Below the pieces are notes generated by a model. The model made no database searches. It saw only the letters and a program-made list of their open reading frames with translations, and was not told the origin of the DNA. A program made the position numbers and the translations under genes. From Agroathelia rolfsii (lineage: Eukaryota > Basidiomycota > Agaricomycetes > Amylocorticiales > Amylocorticiaceae), in contig JABRWF010000003.1 of assembly GCA_018343915.1 (NCBI GenBank), forward strand, positions 4,526,001 to 4,590,000: a DNA stretch of 64,000 nucleotides, given 5' to 3'. The first letter of the stretch is position 1. Each line of letters begins with the position of its first letter. Positions 1-11,823 of this stretch are shown here, in pieces.

Positions 1-79
1 ATTTCACAATGCATTAGGCTCTCTCCAGCCATCGTAGCCCCAACAATGTACTCAGATATGCCGGTTCTCACCCCTCTAG

Positions 80-2073
80 GACACGCTGGACCTCTTCGCA
101 ACACTCATCGTCTCACTACGTCTGCAACCCCAGAAACAGTACTTCAAGACATTCCAAAATGCTTTCACGACGTGTGTATCTTTCTGTCTTGCCTGGCTTT
201 TATCACTACGTATCTATCCACTTAACGAAAACATAACCTCAATGATAGTGATGATGCTGCTGCCAACCTTGCCTCGCTCAAGTTCTCCCAATCTAACCGT
301 GGTCCAGACCCGAGGGAGCCATCAAGAGTCGTCACAACAACAACGACAACAACGTTCTCAATGACTCGCGACATGGCCAAGGCCATGTGCCAGCACTTCA
401 TGGACGCTCGTCTCATCGAGAACGCTGCTGACCCGTCTTCGAATCTGTTCAAAGAGCGTGGTGTCTACATCCTCACGCCAAAGGGCCTACATGTCCTCGA
501 ACGCTTTATCTCCAAGAACGGTATCAACTCTGACCCGCTACAGGCTGTGTTCGCCACACAACCGATCTGCATCAGACTCATGCATCTTGAGCGACGCCAT
601 GCGGACGATGAGATCATCATCACTCCCTCGGTCGTCAACGCCGTCTTCCGTCGTTTTGTTGGCCGGTCAGCCAACTACCCGTCGAATCCCCTGCCGACCA
701 ACGTCTTTGAAGAGTACCATGAGCGTTCAAAGGGCGTTCCCATGTCCGAGATCGCCGACCGTCAACAGTCGCTCGTTGGCCGTAGTACAGTTGTCAATCA
801 CAAGTACTGCTTCGCAGCGGTAACAGCACTCGAGTGGCTTTGTGACTTTACGTCCGTCGTCGGTCGCGAAGAAGCCGCGGAAATGGCCGCACAGTTCGTA
901 CGCTTTGGTCTCATCGCTCTCGTCAGTGACAAGCGCAAGAACAATGATTCGGCTATCATCTTCACTGTACGCGGGACCACACCTGGGGGCAACTCGCCCA
1001 TCGCTGTAAGATATTTCTGACTCTTTTTTTACGGTGATGATTGCTAATGTCCGCAATAGCCCGTGGGTGAATTCCGCTGCACAGCTAAGGCCATCTACAA
1101 GGTCACTGAGGAGGGCGTTCGCGTCGCTCACTGGGATGGCTCGGATTCGCCCAGCTCATCCACCGCCAACCTGCACACGCAGCGCTCGTCGACAGACGAA
1201 GAAAAGAAGGGCAACTCGAAGTTACACCGACGTGTCTCCGTTGCTGGCGGGCTTGACGGCGCCTACGAGGCTGAGAAGGCCAAGATAAAGGAGAGCCACA
1301 CGGATCGTCTCAAGTACATTCTTGAGGAGCCCACACTGCGCTCGCTCTTCCGCGAGCACCTACGCAACGACTTCTGCGAGGAGAACTTGGCCTTCTGGCT
1401 CGCCGTGCAGGATTTCCGCAGGCGGTTCCAGACCACGTCAAGTGCGGCGGCCGTGAACGCGACCGAACCCACGAGCAAGAAGAGCAATGCCAAGACGACA
1501 CCCGGCCAAGCGGCGATGGAGAGGCATCATGAACAGCTCATCCAAACCGCATGCGATATTTATAACACCTACCTCGCGCGCTCGTCGCCATCAGAGCTTA
1601 ACATCGACCATGCACTGCGGTTGGAGCTGGCGGAGTACTTGGGCTCAGTTCTTTCGGGCATAACGGGCAAGACCTATAACGGTCGTCTGGAGGTTGAACA
1701 AGCGAACACATTCAATGCGACGCAGTTGCAGTCGCTGATCAGGTTATACGAGCGTATTCAGTCGCATGTCTTCAGATTGATGGCTACGGACTCGGTGCCC
1801 AAGGTAAGCGATATGCTCTTTAGGCCCTCTCTCGTTTGTAGTGACTCATTTCTGTTTTATTTCCATCACTTGTAGTTCATCAAGACACCGAAGTTCCTGT
1901 CCATGCGAAGAAATAGGGACGACGAGTGGGACATCTTTGATTTGGCTACGCCACCCGGATTGGATGAGGAGGCCGACAGTACAGAGGAGCACGGTGGCTT
2001 CTACATGACGGTGTCACCTCAGGCAACGGAACAACGCCGCGAACACCGTAACCAACAGGATCAACAGCACTGA
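80..2073 (+). CDS. flbA: DEP/RGS regulator of G-protein signalling, FlbA/Sst2/Thn1 type (5' end outside window)
   Basis: Exons 80-171, 249-1005, 1060-1803 and 1876-2073 join in phase to 596 codons plus stop. The frame closes at 77-79 (TAG), where an intron 3' end (ctctag) precedes exon 80, so earlier exons lie left of the window. The visible protein begins inside a DEP domain (LDLFATLIVSLRLQ), followed by a second DEP-like region and a C-terminal RGS domain. The RGS domain starts near HTDRLKYILEEPTLRSLF, contains FCEENLAFWLAVQDF, and has a low-complexity Ser/Thr/Lys insertion that is common in fungal members. The family accelerates GTP hydrolysis on G-alpha subunits and damps pheromone or vegetative G-protein signalling at the plasma membrane; DEP domains target it to receptors or membranes. 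The order DEP-DEP-RGS is seen; orthology to FlbA/Thn1 is inferred from it. Confidence 0.9.
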
Positions 2074-4207
2074 GAATGAGCGCACGAACGCATAGACCTT
2101 TTTTCATTCACGACCTCGTTTATGCCGCCACCCTACGTGTTCACTTATGCATATCTGTGTCCTGCGCCGCCTTCACTTTCCTGTCTGTTGTCGAAGATGC
2201 TTCCGTCATACTCACGACTATTCTCGTCGCATTCGTTTCATCCTCTCATGCAGTGGCTCCATATGATTGATGCTCATCCACCTCATCCTACACGATCTAT
2301 ATTTCCTCGTCTCCAAACATGATACGACTGTGATTTCTCCCTTTCTCTCTAGCCTTTGGGATTCGTCGTTCGTACTCTAAAAAGCAACAGGGGTGCCTGT
2401 GTCTAATAACCTCCTTTTTGTTTCATCTTTCTTTCCCCTTGGTTGCTATGGTCCACTGACAGTGCCTGGCATGTACATGTCATATATTTTGTGATTTCTT
2501 TTCTCCATTTTTATTACTGCTCTTTCATTCTCGTCCTATTATTGGTCGTGCCCCGGTTTTTACCCTATTCATCGTTCCGGTGCAACGCACATTCATTTTC
2601 TGTTATTCTATTATCGGTGGTGATGGTTCTTTTTGGCCGTTACCCTCTGCCTCACCCCACTCCACTCCCTTGTTTGATCCTTTTTTAGAGTTTGATTGCG
2701 ACGACGAAATTTCCCATGGGTTGGTCCCCTCTATCCTCTCTTGACTGCATCCAACCTTTGATCTACTCATTCGTCTCCACACCTCTATATCTCTTGCTCA
2801 TGACTTTTTCCAAGTAGTGTCCCTTTTTTTTTTTTTTTTTTTTTTTGTCTCTATCTCAACTTGTGTACCAGTTATCGTTTTCTTTTTGCTACCTTACAAG
2901 CTTAATGATCTCTTTTTTTGTTCTTTCTTTGTTCACTCAAAGTATAATATATACTATATAACACACTCATACGAATGAACATCTATCCACCCACCACCAA
3001 CACCATCATCATCATCATCATCTAACATCTTCCATCATCGTTATCAATATAAGAACAACCGTATCTAAAGCGATTCCTTCTTTTTATGTGATCGGGTTTG
3101 TCCGATTCTCGTCAATATTCTTTTATTGTTCCTATACAATCTATCTATGCACCTACCTGTATACGGATTTTTTTTTTCGTGTCGTACGTACTATACACCT
3201 ATATACTTATGTCTATGCATGCCTTATTCTACTACTAGCCCTTTGCACATATGCAGTGTTTTGGAACTGTATCAACAATATGGGGATGATGACGAGAGAC
3301 GCTGGTTTGATATACCAATCTGGCTGGGTGTTATCGCTATCTGTAGACCCACTCCTGTCTACCCATTCGACGGTGGCAATGTAACACGGAGGTCATGCAT
3401 GCTATCCCAGTGACCGAGCTGGTTCATCTGCTGACCCGTGCGTGCTCTATTGTGGTTATGGATCAGATGTTCCCCTCCCCTCCCCCTTTTTTTCGTGTAT
3501 TGACAGCTCTCATTGCACGGCATTTTACACATGTCGTCGAATGTCAAAGGTTAGATATGGTCTCCATGGCGCTATGTATGATATATAAGAACATGTCAGT
3601 ATCAGTGTCAGCGGAAGTGGGGTCTACGCCATCGTCGTGACTATGGATGGGTGATTTGTCGGGATAAATATCGACGATAAATGACCGGGGTATCAGACGA
3701 GGGATTTTCTTTGATTTTTCCTTTGACCGAAGGATAAATTGAAGGAATTCTTCCGAGACAATTGGCCGCTGCTCCGGAGGTTCAGGTACCCTGTTGTTGT
3801 TATTAGTAGAGGGGGTACTACATGTAAGAACTATCTTATCGCTTATTGAGCGCTTTGAAGACGTGTTCCGAGACGTGCTCCTAGTCTTGGGTCCGCTGAA
3901 GCAAACCTCTGTCTGTGCCTTGACCAGAGACAGTCTTGGTCTTTCTTTCGACTGGCAGCTGGTTCGAGTTAGCGCTCAGGCTATTTTGGCTCTAGTTCAA
4001 GTTGATATCGATTGAAGCTGGGGCATTTCGAATACGACTTGTACACAATATCACGCTCTGGACTGTACCCATAATCGCACACATACTTTAGCGCCTGCAG
4101 CCACACTCACTGGCATCACCATCGCTCTGATATTGTAGTGCAGCCCATCGAACTCGAAAAACGAATCACGTCATACTGGTTGGTACCAGGCTGTCACGCG
4201 CACCACC
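2074..4207. other. Long intergenic region, pyrimidine-rich
   Basis: This is over 2 kb with no convincing gene. The first 1.5 kb after the RGS stop codon is strongly T/C-rich on the plus strand, with a T tract at about 2823-2846 and a short (ATC)n run near 3007-3022. That fits a long 3' untranslated region or terminator area. The part before 4208 should hold the promoter of the cytochrome-b5-like gene. Short open frames here look like composition artefacts. Confidence 0.5.
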
Positions 4208-5873
4208 ATGTCCTGGTTCACCAATATCGAGGCCAAGAACGCTCCTCTAGACGAGTCTCAAAGGCCAGGAGGAGCACCTGTAGATGTTGATGATGGTCAG
4301 TCCCGGTCAATTGTTCATTGTCCCCAATTTACTGCTGGTCTGTGTGCAAGATTTAGCGAGGGTCAAAATGATACCTCGCAGTTTCTTGTTGTTCACTTCC
4401 ACGTGTCCACACATGCAGCAGCAATTGATGAACACTAGCTTTCATTCATCCATCCTATTTATGCACTTGCTGATTGTAATTATGAATATGCATGCACGTA
4501 CACACAGGCAAAGTCGACGATCCTAGTATCCCTGGAAGACGCGTCAAGAAGACGGCTGCGAACGCACCCTTCCTCAAGTGTGTGCATTTCTCCATACTCT
4601 TTCATGAAATTGACTGATTGACCGATTACTATCATTCCCATAACAACTATCCAACCCACACATCACCAGCCACAAAGTCTACCGCGACAATCAGAAAAGA
4701 CTACATGACGAATGGGCAGAGCGCCAAAAGGCACGCGAGGAGGCCATTGCGCGCGGCGAGCCCGTCGGCCCACCTGAGCGCGATCCAACGGCGGAGGAAG
4801 AGGTCGGCATGTTAGGCTTGCTCAAGTTCATCGTCTATCTCGTGATCGTCATCATGCTCGCGGGCAAATTCTTTACGGGCAGCTTTACGTGGGAGTCGGA
4901 TAACAAGTGGTTGAAGTTGAGGACGTATATGCCTGTATGTTTCTTCTTTTCATTATTAGGTTGGTTATTGATAAGTTCCTGTCTAGACACAAGAGAGACT
5001 CTTTACAGAGGCATTGCTTGCCAAATACGACGGCACGGACGAGTCGAAACCGATTTATCTTGCGGTACGTCGTATTATAATCTATGGCGCTGCTTCATCA
5101 TATGAAGCGCCTTTAGGATTATCATGACTGATATATATTGCTTTTTTTTTTTTTTGGCTCCACTTATTATGTGTCTTGTGTGCGCATCGCCACATTCATA
5201 CACGCAGATCGATGGAGACGTATATGATGTGTCCAGCAACCGCAGAACATACGGTCCTGGCGGGTCGTATCATCTCATGTCAGTATACATTTCTACGCTC
5301 ACCTACAACCCTGAATATGTCTGATTCCTATCTTGTTTGTTTGTAGGGCCGGTTGCGACGCCGCAAGATCATTCGCCACAGGATGCTTCAAGGAGCACCG
5401 CACACACGACTTGCGTGGGTTGACAGAAAAGAACATGAAGGCAAGTTTTTATCTACGATTGGTTTTATCATTATTATTACGTTATTGTTATTTCTTCCCA
5501 CTTCACCAATCAAAGAAATACAAGATTAATGATAATAAATCACCCACAGAGCATCCAACACTGGAAAGACTTCTTCGCGAACCACAAAACGTACCGTAAA
5601 GTCGGCAAAGTTCTCCATGCGCCCATTGACCCTGCCACGCCACCGCCGGTGCACTGCGATCCAAAGAAACGGTCGCCAGAGGAGGCTGCGCGCGTAGCAG
5701 CAGCCGCAGCTGGTAGTGGTAGTAATGATGCGCCACCACCCATTCCGCAAGAGGCTCTCTCGCCTAGCCCGACTCCATCGGCGGCGGCAGCGAATGCAGA
5801 GGGGGATAAGAGCGCGTCGTCAGCAGCTCCTCCGCGGGAGACGCCGTCGCCTGTGCCACACCAGGAGCTGTAA
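4208..5873 (+). CDS. Membrane-anchored cytochrome b5-like haem/steroid-binding protein (MAPR family)
   Basis: Seven exons: 4208-4295, 4508-4577, 4670-4934, 4987-5064, 5208-5278, 5347-5440 and 5550-5873; 329 residues. After a charged N-terminal segment there is one membrane helix (LLKFIVYLVIVIMLAGKFF, about residues 113-131). Then comes a cytochrome-b5-like fold with IYLAIDGDVYDVS, the GPGGSYHLMAGCDAARSFATG core, and a final helix up to KVGKVLH. The C-terminal tail is Pro/Ala/Ser-rich and probably disordered. This matches the MAPR/Dap1 branch of b5-like proteins, which bind haem through tyrosines rather than two histidines and support P450 and sterol enzymes, usually at the ER. The intron at 5441-5549 begins with GC (AAG|GCAAGT). 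Function beyond haem binding is inference. Confidence 0.88.
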
Positions 5874-6397
5874 TAATACCACTGCTGAGTAACTTGAGTT
5901 GAAGTCGGTTCGTCAGACCTTTTTCTTCATTTTAAACTGAGCAACTTGGTTTGGATATATATATGTAGTTGTAACGCCTTTTTTTGGTTTCCTTTTTTTG
6001 TTATTTGTGTTTCGAATACATCTAACATTATGTGCAACAAATTACATGGTACATACATGTGCAAGGCGGATGAGGAGCGGGACTACTACTATTTGCAGGG
6101 GAGATAAGAGTGGATCTAACTATACTGGTACTAAACGATGTGGCTGATGGAGTTAAAAAATTATGCACAAGAAAAGAAAAAGCAAAAGCAAAAGCAAAAT
6201 AGAAGATGCAGAAGCAAGAGAAGAAAGCAGCAAACGTCCTAAAGCGGTTTGGAGGTCTGGAGCCATTCATACAAAGGTCGTGATGGAGAGGGACAGGCGG
6301 ATCGGATTGCCACTATTACTTGACTCTCGATCGCCCGTCGCCCCTCTCCGCACATAGGTGACCCGAGTGGTTCCTATGTGTTCATAGGTCGCACGGC
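5874..6397. other. Intergenic region
   Basis: This holds the 3' flank of the b5-like gene and an A-rich stretch (around 6165-6210) that gives spurious lysine-rich frames. No gene is supported. At its right edge a GC-rich hairpin begins (see 6369-6429). Confidence 0.4.
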
Positions 6398-6429
6398 CTA
6401 TGCCTGCGGCTGGCCGTGCGTCAGGAACC
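6369..6429. repeat. Nested GC-rich hairpin at the end of a minus-strand frame
   Basis: The outer arms GGTTCCT (6369-6375) and AGGAACC (6423-6429) enclose perfect 8-bp inner arms GCACGGCC (6391-6398) and GGCCGTGC (6412-6419). It overlaps the stop of the minus-strand frame ending at 6398. It could be a transcript-end structure or chance in GC-rich DNA. Confidence 0.4.
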
Positions 6430-7223
6430 AGTTACGGACAAGGGGATAATCAGCCATCGAGGTATCAACCATACTTGTGAATGGGCTGTCCTTGAACTTG
6501 GCCACAAGGAGGTTACCGCGCCAGGCAAATCGCTCCTGGTACGATCCATCCTGGATCTCCCTAACCGTTTTGTTCACAGGAAACGGGCGGCCGTCGCGAG
6601 AGACCTGAGCGATGTGAATTGCATGATGTACGTGTGCGTGTGCGACGTAGTAATCGGAACGTGGCGTTGTCAAACAGTATTGCGTAACGGCCCGGTATGC
6701 CATGAGTGGTAATGCGGTAATGAAGTGTCAGGATCCAAAAGGATGTAATGAGATTTAATTGTATCGTATGTAAAAGGAATCAAACGTGTACAACTGACCG
6801 TTGGGTAGAAAATGACGAATGGGACGCTAAAGATTGACAAACGGAGAAAGCACACACACACAAAGTGATCGATACAAGCACATGAGAGAGATGACGTACA
6901 ATTGATCAGCTTCGAAGAATAAGGGGAAGGCCGAAAGAAAGGGACAGGAGAGGAGTTCAGGATACTTACGAAAACTTCTTGTTCATGCCATCAAGAGCCT
7001 CGACTACCTGTAACATTCAACATACACGTTGCGTCAATATACGAGTCACCGCGCGCAATCCAATACCAAAGGGAAAGAGCAGGGTACAGACACAAAAGGA
7101 CCAGGCTTCATGGGGCCCGACGCTGTCGGCGATGCGGTCCATGTGTATCTCCGGATGGGGCATGCGTGTTACAAGGCCATTGCGGTGGCCATGATAAGGC
7201 TGGTTGACCTGGCTCGTCATCAA
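6398..7223 (-). pseudogene. Unrecognised minus-strand coding fragments, possibly a relic
   Basis: The 3' segment (about 6620-6398) reads smoothly from VSRDGRPFPVNKTVREI to a stop after THGQPQA. A likely upstream 38-nt exon at 7007-6970 (VVEALDGMNKKFS, flanked by ttacag and gtaagt) would feed it through an acceptor near 6624. Another open segment at 7223-7100 contains MTSQVNQPYHGHRNG and PHPEIHMDRIADS. I could not connect all segments with good splice sites and one frame: the natural donor after the 7100 segment gives a stop. I do not recognise a family. It may be the 3' half of the same locus as 7770-8720, either broken or misread by me. Confidence 0.35.
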
Positions 7224-7769
7224 CGATACCAGGTGCGGTGTGCGGCCGTCGGAAGGAAACTGGTTATATTATAGTAGAGACATTTGAAATGCGTAATAAT
7301 AAGTTGATGGACAAAGTAATTGGTGGCTGTGACCAAGCCAAATAGGCCCGCACCAGTATGGCTTCCGTTGTCTGGAGTTGATTCATGCTGTGTTGTTCAA
7401 GTTGATTTTGTCGGTGTGTCAGAGTATATTATTATGAAGTCCGGTTTAAGGAATGGTAACCACAGAGAAAAACAGAAAAATAAAATGCTTAGCGTGGATC
7501 CAGCGCTATTAGATGCAACAGATGTTTTATATGTGTCTTGTTGTCGATTAGCGCGAGAAAACGTGGTTAGGAAGAAGTGGGCTTTTTTGCCAACAGACAA
7601 TACAGGATCACACGAGGCAGTATATTCCCTGATCGTGGAGTTTGTAGGCAGACATTGCCTCTCCCGAGGAGAGGGTGCTGGTTTGACCAATGCCGATAAG
7701 AAAGTGAGGTCATTGCCCCTAATTCCGTTCATGATGATATTCCACTATGGATGCCTAATCTAAGCTGCA

Positions 7770-8720
7770 GCTGTAGCTGGTGTGTAGAAGAAGTTGTGAT
7801 GCTTCCTCAAGAGACTTGCCGTTTGCTTCCGGCGCCGACGAAGTCTACCTCGGAAAATGTGACCGACGAGCCGATTGTATCTCTTTTGCTGTGAAACTTC
7901 TCCCTGAACTTGGAGCAAACACGCGCTTTTCTTTCTTCGCTTCATGTTAGGACATATACACTGAATGCATTTTCTCAGGCTTCTCAAGTTGGCTTATCAT
8001 GGGTCCGGCCCGCTTCAGGTCTTTCATTGCATGTGCAAACTCAACGTGTTCCCTGGCTTTGCCAATAGGCATCTTTAGCTCTGCCTCATTGATGTATCGT
8101 GCATAGTGCCCAAAAAAGTCATTTGTTAGTTAGTGTGGTTAATTTAAAGGGTGTCTAATACCTATTGGTTACCCCCACAATCTAGCTACCTTAACGTGCC
8201 AAGTTACTTACAAAATTATCGTCCCTGAATGTGGTTAGTAGATACCGGATTATCTCCAACTTGACTGCAATGTGTCTTCATCCATCCGTCGTCGGTAAAT
8301 TGGTCTTATTCCGTCGACTGATTGGCGCATTGCATTCGACCCTGTGGAGCCGTTGTGGGCAGTGCTCACCAACTCGTTATTTTCATCCATTATCGCTACA
8401 TCCCACTCCCTGCTGCGAGCAATCATTTCCATCAGAGCGGAGCGTTCTTTTGCGCCTCGTGTCATTCTCAACGCGCAAGAGTAATACGCTCAGGTGCGCC
8501 TATGAGTGGGCTCCCTTGCTTGATTGTACAGAGTCTACCAATCGCTTTTGTACATATTTGCATAATGTCAATCGGTTCATATCATGCGGGCATTCATCAA
8601 TACTTACTCCTGATAGCGCTCGGAACCGGACGAGCAAAACACCAGAGGCCTTGACTGTACTGTGTAATACAGACATAAATAATTTCCAAAATTACGTTCC
8701 TTCACTTGGCTTCTGGATCC
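7770..8720 (-). pseudogene. Unrecognised minus-strand gene or gene relic
   Basis: Several minus-strand pieces have protein-like composition. One at about 8460-8250 reads RMTRGAKERSALMEMIARS and later RRRMDEDTLQ. A 13-nt putative exon near 8232 adds DDNF, with a CTAAC branch point before its acceptor and gtaagt after it. A third piece at about 8115-7980 reads GHYARYINEAELKMPIGKAR and EHVEFAHAMKDLKRAG. The third piece lacks a usable AG acceptor directly before it, which suggests decay. No domain is recognised. Together with 6398-7223 it could be one minus-strand locus of about 2.3 kb. Confidence 0.3.
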
Positions 8721-10080
8721 AATGATTTCGTGAGTAGGCTGGCGCGGAATGGATGCTGCTTACCTTATATCGCAGCGCCCAGAAACGTAATAAAACCAGC
8801 TGTTTAAAGACGCAAACTTCAACAATCAATTATGTATTCTTAACGGTTGAACGCCAGATCAAGGGGTGGATTTAAAAATGGCATTGAATACGCCATCCAG
8901 GAAATCGGGAGGGTGATACGCATTTTGCTGAACCATCATTTTTAATGTTTCATCTAGATCACAGTCGTGTTTCGGCGAGTATATCAATTTCAACCATATT
9001 CGGTTTGATGCAACTTGACAGCACATTCACAATAAGTTGATTGGGTCTAGAAACTACATCGAAAGACGTTTTATGCACGAGTGAGCAGAGCTACTGCTAG
9101 TCACTCAATACAATCAACACGCTTTACCACTACCCTATTCTTGGGCACATTGGGTCCAGACGGCTATAGCACTGTCTCTGGCAGGCTTCATGATGGTATT
9201 CCGTAGCTCGAGGTTCGTTCTTATCAGAACCAAAATATAATTCATAGACTCATGCTCTTGTGGCCAAAGCCCATGTGCAGATGCAAGTTAGTGCCGTTCA
9301 AATACCACAAATGATTTCATTGCATGCCGGTTATCTTGAGCGCGTTTTACATGCCACATTTCTATCTCTGACTTACCGGCGAGTTTTTTTATGTCCTGTA
9401 ACCCATGTGTTAAGAAAATAGGTGCCTACGGTGAGGGATACAATTATCTACATATATCAATTGAGACATCGAAATATGTACGTGGGAATAAGTCAGAAAA
9501 TTATGACGTCGAGCCGTTGCTTATTGCCTAGTTGATATCCAAGGATGGCTCAACGAAGTGCCAGTGTTAGCTTTTGTGAATACCAATATCACTATCGGTA
9601 ATACCATCCAAGCCCAAGTTATCGCTATCCGAGTCCGAGTTTTACGTGTTGTTCCTTGTTTGTTATGCACTTGAACTTGGACTTGGTCATGTTTGCGCCC
9701 TTCGGATTCTCCATGACCTGGCTTCAAATAGACCTAAGCTCACTTGTCTAATTTCCTCGTAATCTAATTTCGGGTTGAAGTTCAAGGAGATTCTGTCTAC
9801 GCTTACATAGAGCTGTTTGAATAATACATATAGCTCAGTAGGTATCGATTTCAAGGTTCAAGTTGGCTGGTCTATAAGTAGATCGAAGTTGTCTCGGTGA
9901 TATCCCATCATCACACTCCAATCCCAAGGTCTGCTACACCACTTCGGCCTTCACTAATTTTACTCTTGCGTCATAAACATACGTTTAGTCATCACCGAGC
10001 CTGTGAGTCTTGGCTCTGGTATTTTCACAAGAATGGATGACGTCTTTGCGAATGATGACTTTTGGACTGCACAATTCTGT

Positions 10081-10094
10081 CAATCCACGGATTG
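10081..10094. promoter_or_regulatory. 14-bp near-palindrome shared by NmrA-like promoters
   Basis: CAATCCACGGATTG lies 125 bp before the start codon at 10219. The same element, as a perfect palindrome, occurs 5' of the gene at 56002, and its 12-bp core occurs 1.2 kb 5' of the gene at 53438. A dimeric transcription-factor site is inferred. Confidence 0.4.
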
Positions 10095-10162
10095 CGGATT
10101 TTAACATCTATTCTCATGGATGACGCACAGTAACAAAAGCTATGACATCTACTACAGCGCCC

Positions 10163-10169
10163 TATAAAG
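10163..10169 (+). promoter_or_regulatory. TATA box of NmrA-like gene A
   Basis: TATAAAG lies 50 bp before the ATG at 10219. All four NmrA-like genes have such a box 50-90 bp before the start. Confidence 0.5.
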
Positions 10170-10218
10170 TGCTGTATTCCTAGTGTTCCATTAGCCCAGC
10201 AAGAAACTAGTAAAAATT

Positions 10219-11591
10219 ATGACTGCTGAAAAGAAACTCATACTCGTCATTGGTGCCACCGGAGGTAAAGAAACACCAACCTTTTTCTGGATTTGTGTGC
10301 ACTGATGATTCCACTTCCTTAGGACAAGGTCTTGCTATCGTAGATAAATTACTTGAGAACGCTTCCGACGGCTCGCCTTCGCCCTATGCCGTCAGAGCAC
10401 TGACTCGTGATCCTTCAAGCAAGCGTGCACAGTCCCTTGCTGAACGCAACGTAGAATTGTTCCAAGGTAAATAGATCACTATCGACATTAAGATGGTCGT
10501 GATCATGAACAACCCTTTAGGCCGCTTCGACGACTTCGATGCTGTTAGGAAAGCGTTTGAGGGGTGTTATGGCGCCTGGGTAAATACCGACGGTTTCAGC
10601 GTCGGGGAAATGGAAGAAATATACGATAGTATGCGGATATTCGAAATCGCACAGCAGACACCTTCCATGAGGCATTTTGTTTATTCTTCTCTGGATTACA
10701 GTACTAAGGTGGGTGTCATGCCAGTACGGCATTTCTCATGAAAAATATAGATAAATACTAAGTCCTGGAATGCCATCGATAGAAAGGCGGATATAACCCC
10801 GATTATAAAACGGAGCATTACGATGGCAAGGGAAGAGTGGCCGACTGGATGTCAGCTCAGCCGTCTATTGTGAGCGATAAAGATATGTCATGGAGTATTG
10901 TAACTAGTGGCCCATACATGGTGAGTGGGGTGATCGTGATCGTCAACTGAAAGAGTGCTCAGTCAGCTAAACAGGACATGCTACATCTGGTAAGATCACT
11001 TATATATAATTTTATATTTTTAAGAGACCCTCATCCTGGAACATTGTGCAGCCTACATTCGGACCACTGAATAAACGAAAAGACGGTACATACGTCTTTG
11101 CCTCACCGATCGGTGACGGTCATGTCCCTATGATTGTATTATCCGATCTCGGATACTTCGCCCGCTATACTTTCGATCATCGCAAAGAAACATCGGGTAA
11201 GAATTTGGAAGTTGCGTCAGAGCTCGTCACCTGGGACCATCTCGTAGAGACGTTCACCAAAGTGACGGGCAAGCCCGCCGTTTACGAGCGCCAGACACTT
11301 GATGAATGGTTTGAAAACTTCGTCAACACGGACCTCCCTGTTGCGAACGAGAAGACAGGCAAGGGCGAATCGATTACCTGGCGTCAGAACTTTTCGTCTT
11401 TTTGGCGACAGTGGAGAGATAAGATCATTGATCGTGATATCTCGTGGTGTCGCAGCATACATCCAGGTCTTCATACACTAGAAAGTTGGATGCGAGAAAC
11501 TGGCTATCAAGGTGAACTCGAGGGTTTGCTCAAGAATCGCGAGGACCATGATTCATTCTCAATCAACAAAGATGTTGTCTCGCAACTGTAG
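10219..11591 (+). CDS. NmrA-like NAD(P)-binding protein A
   Basis: Six exons: 10219-10264, 10323-10466, 10521-10708, 10783-10920, 10975-10989 (15-nt micro-exon, DMLHL) and 11052-11591; 356 residues. The N-terminus LILVIGATGGQG is the Rossmann dinucleotide motif of the NmrA/HSCARG branch of atypical short-chain dehydrogenases. It is followed by AVRALTRDPSSKRAQ and GRFDDFDAVRKAFEGCYGAW, and later by the family block SPIGDGHVPMIVLSDLGYF. Members range from redox sensors that bind NAD(P) and regulate transcription factors to true reductases, so the reaction is unknown. It is tail-to-tail with gene B, 232 bp apart, and shares with it a C-terminal LLKNREDH..F motif, so the pair is probably a local inverted duplication. 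Confidence 0.9.
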
Positions 11592-11823
11592 GAAATCCCC
11601 CCATGTATACTACCCATAATGATGTAACACGTATATTACCTATCACAATCATACCTATCACATCTAAGACCGAAAGCTTGAAATGGTAGAGAATTCGCTC
11701 ATATATCAACAAACAAACTACCAATACAAAGATGATACGAAAAATTTCTAAAACAAATTCAAAGAACTGAACGGATATTGCACCCTTACATCTAGATTTC
11801 CCTAGAATTAACAAACGCCTTAT

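Larger units (their letters stand above)
8721..10218. other. Intergenic region upstream of the first NmrA-like gene
   Basis: No gene is supported. It contains TCCGAGTCCGAG at 9628-9639, the palindrome CAATCCACGGATTG at 10081-10094, two GGATGACG sites (near 10035 and 10120) and a TATA box at 10163. Confidence 0.5.

Noticed and set aside
2076..3640. Several 60-98 codon frames after the RGS gene
   Set aside because: Pyrimidine-rich 3' flank yields Leu/Phe/Ser-rich artefacts; none has a motif.
7320..7763. 147-codon plus-strand frame and its minus-strand mirror
   Set aside because: Both lack recognisable motifs and codon preference; considered chance openings.
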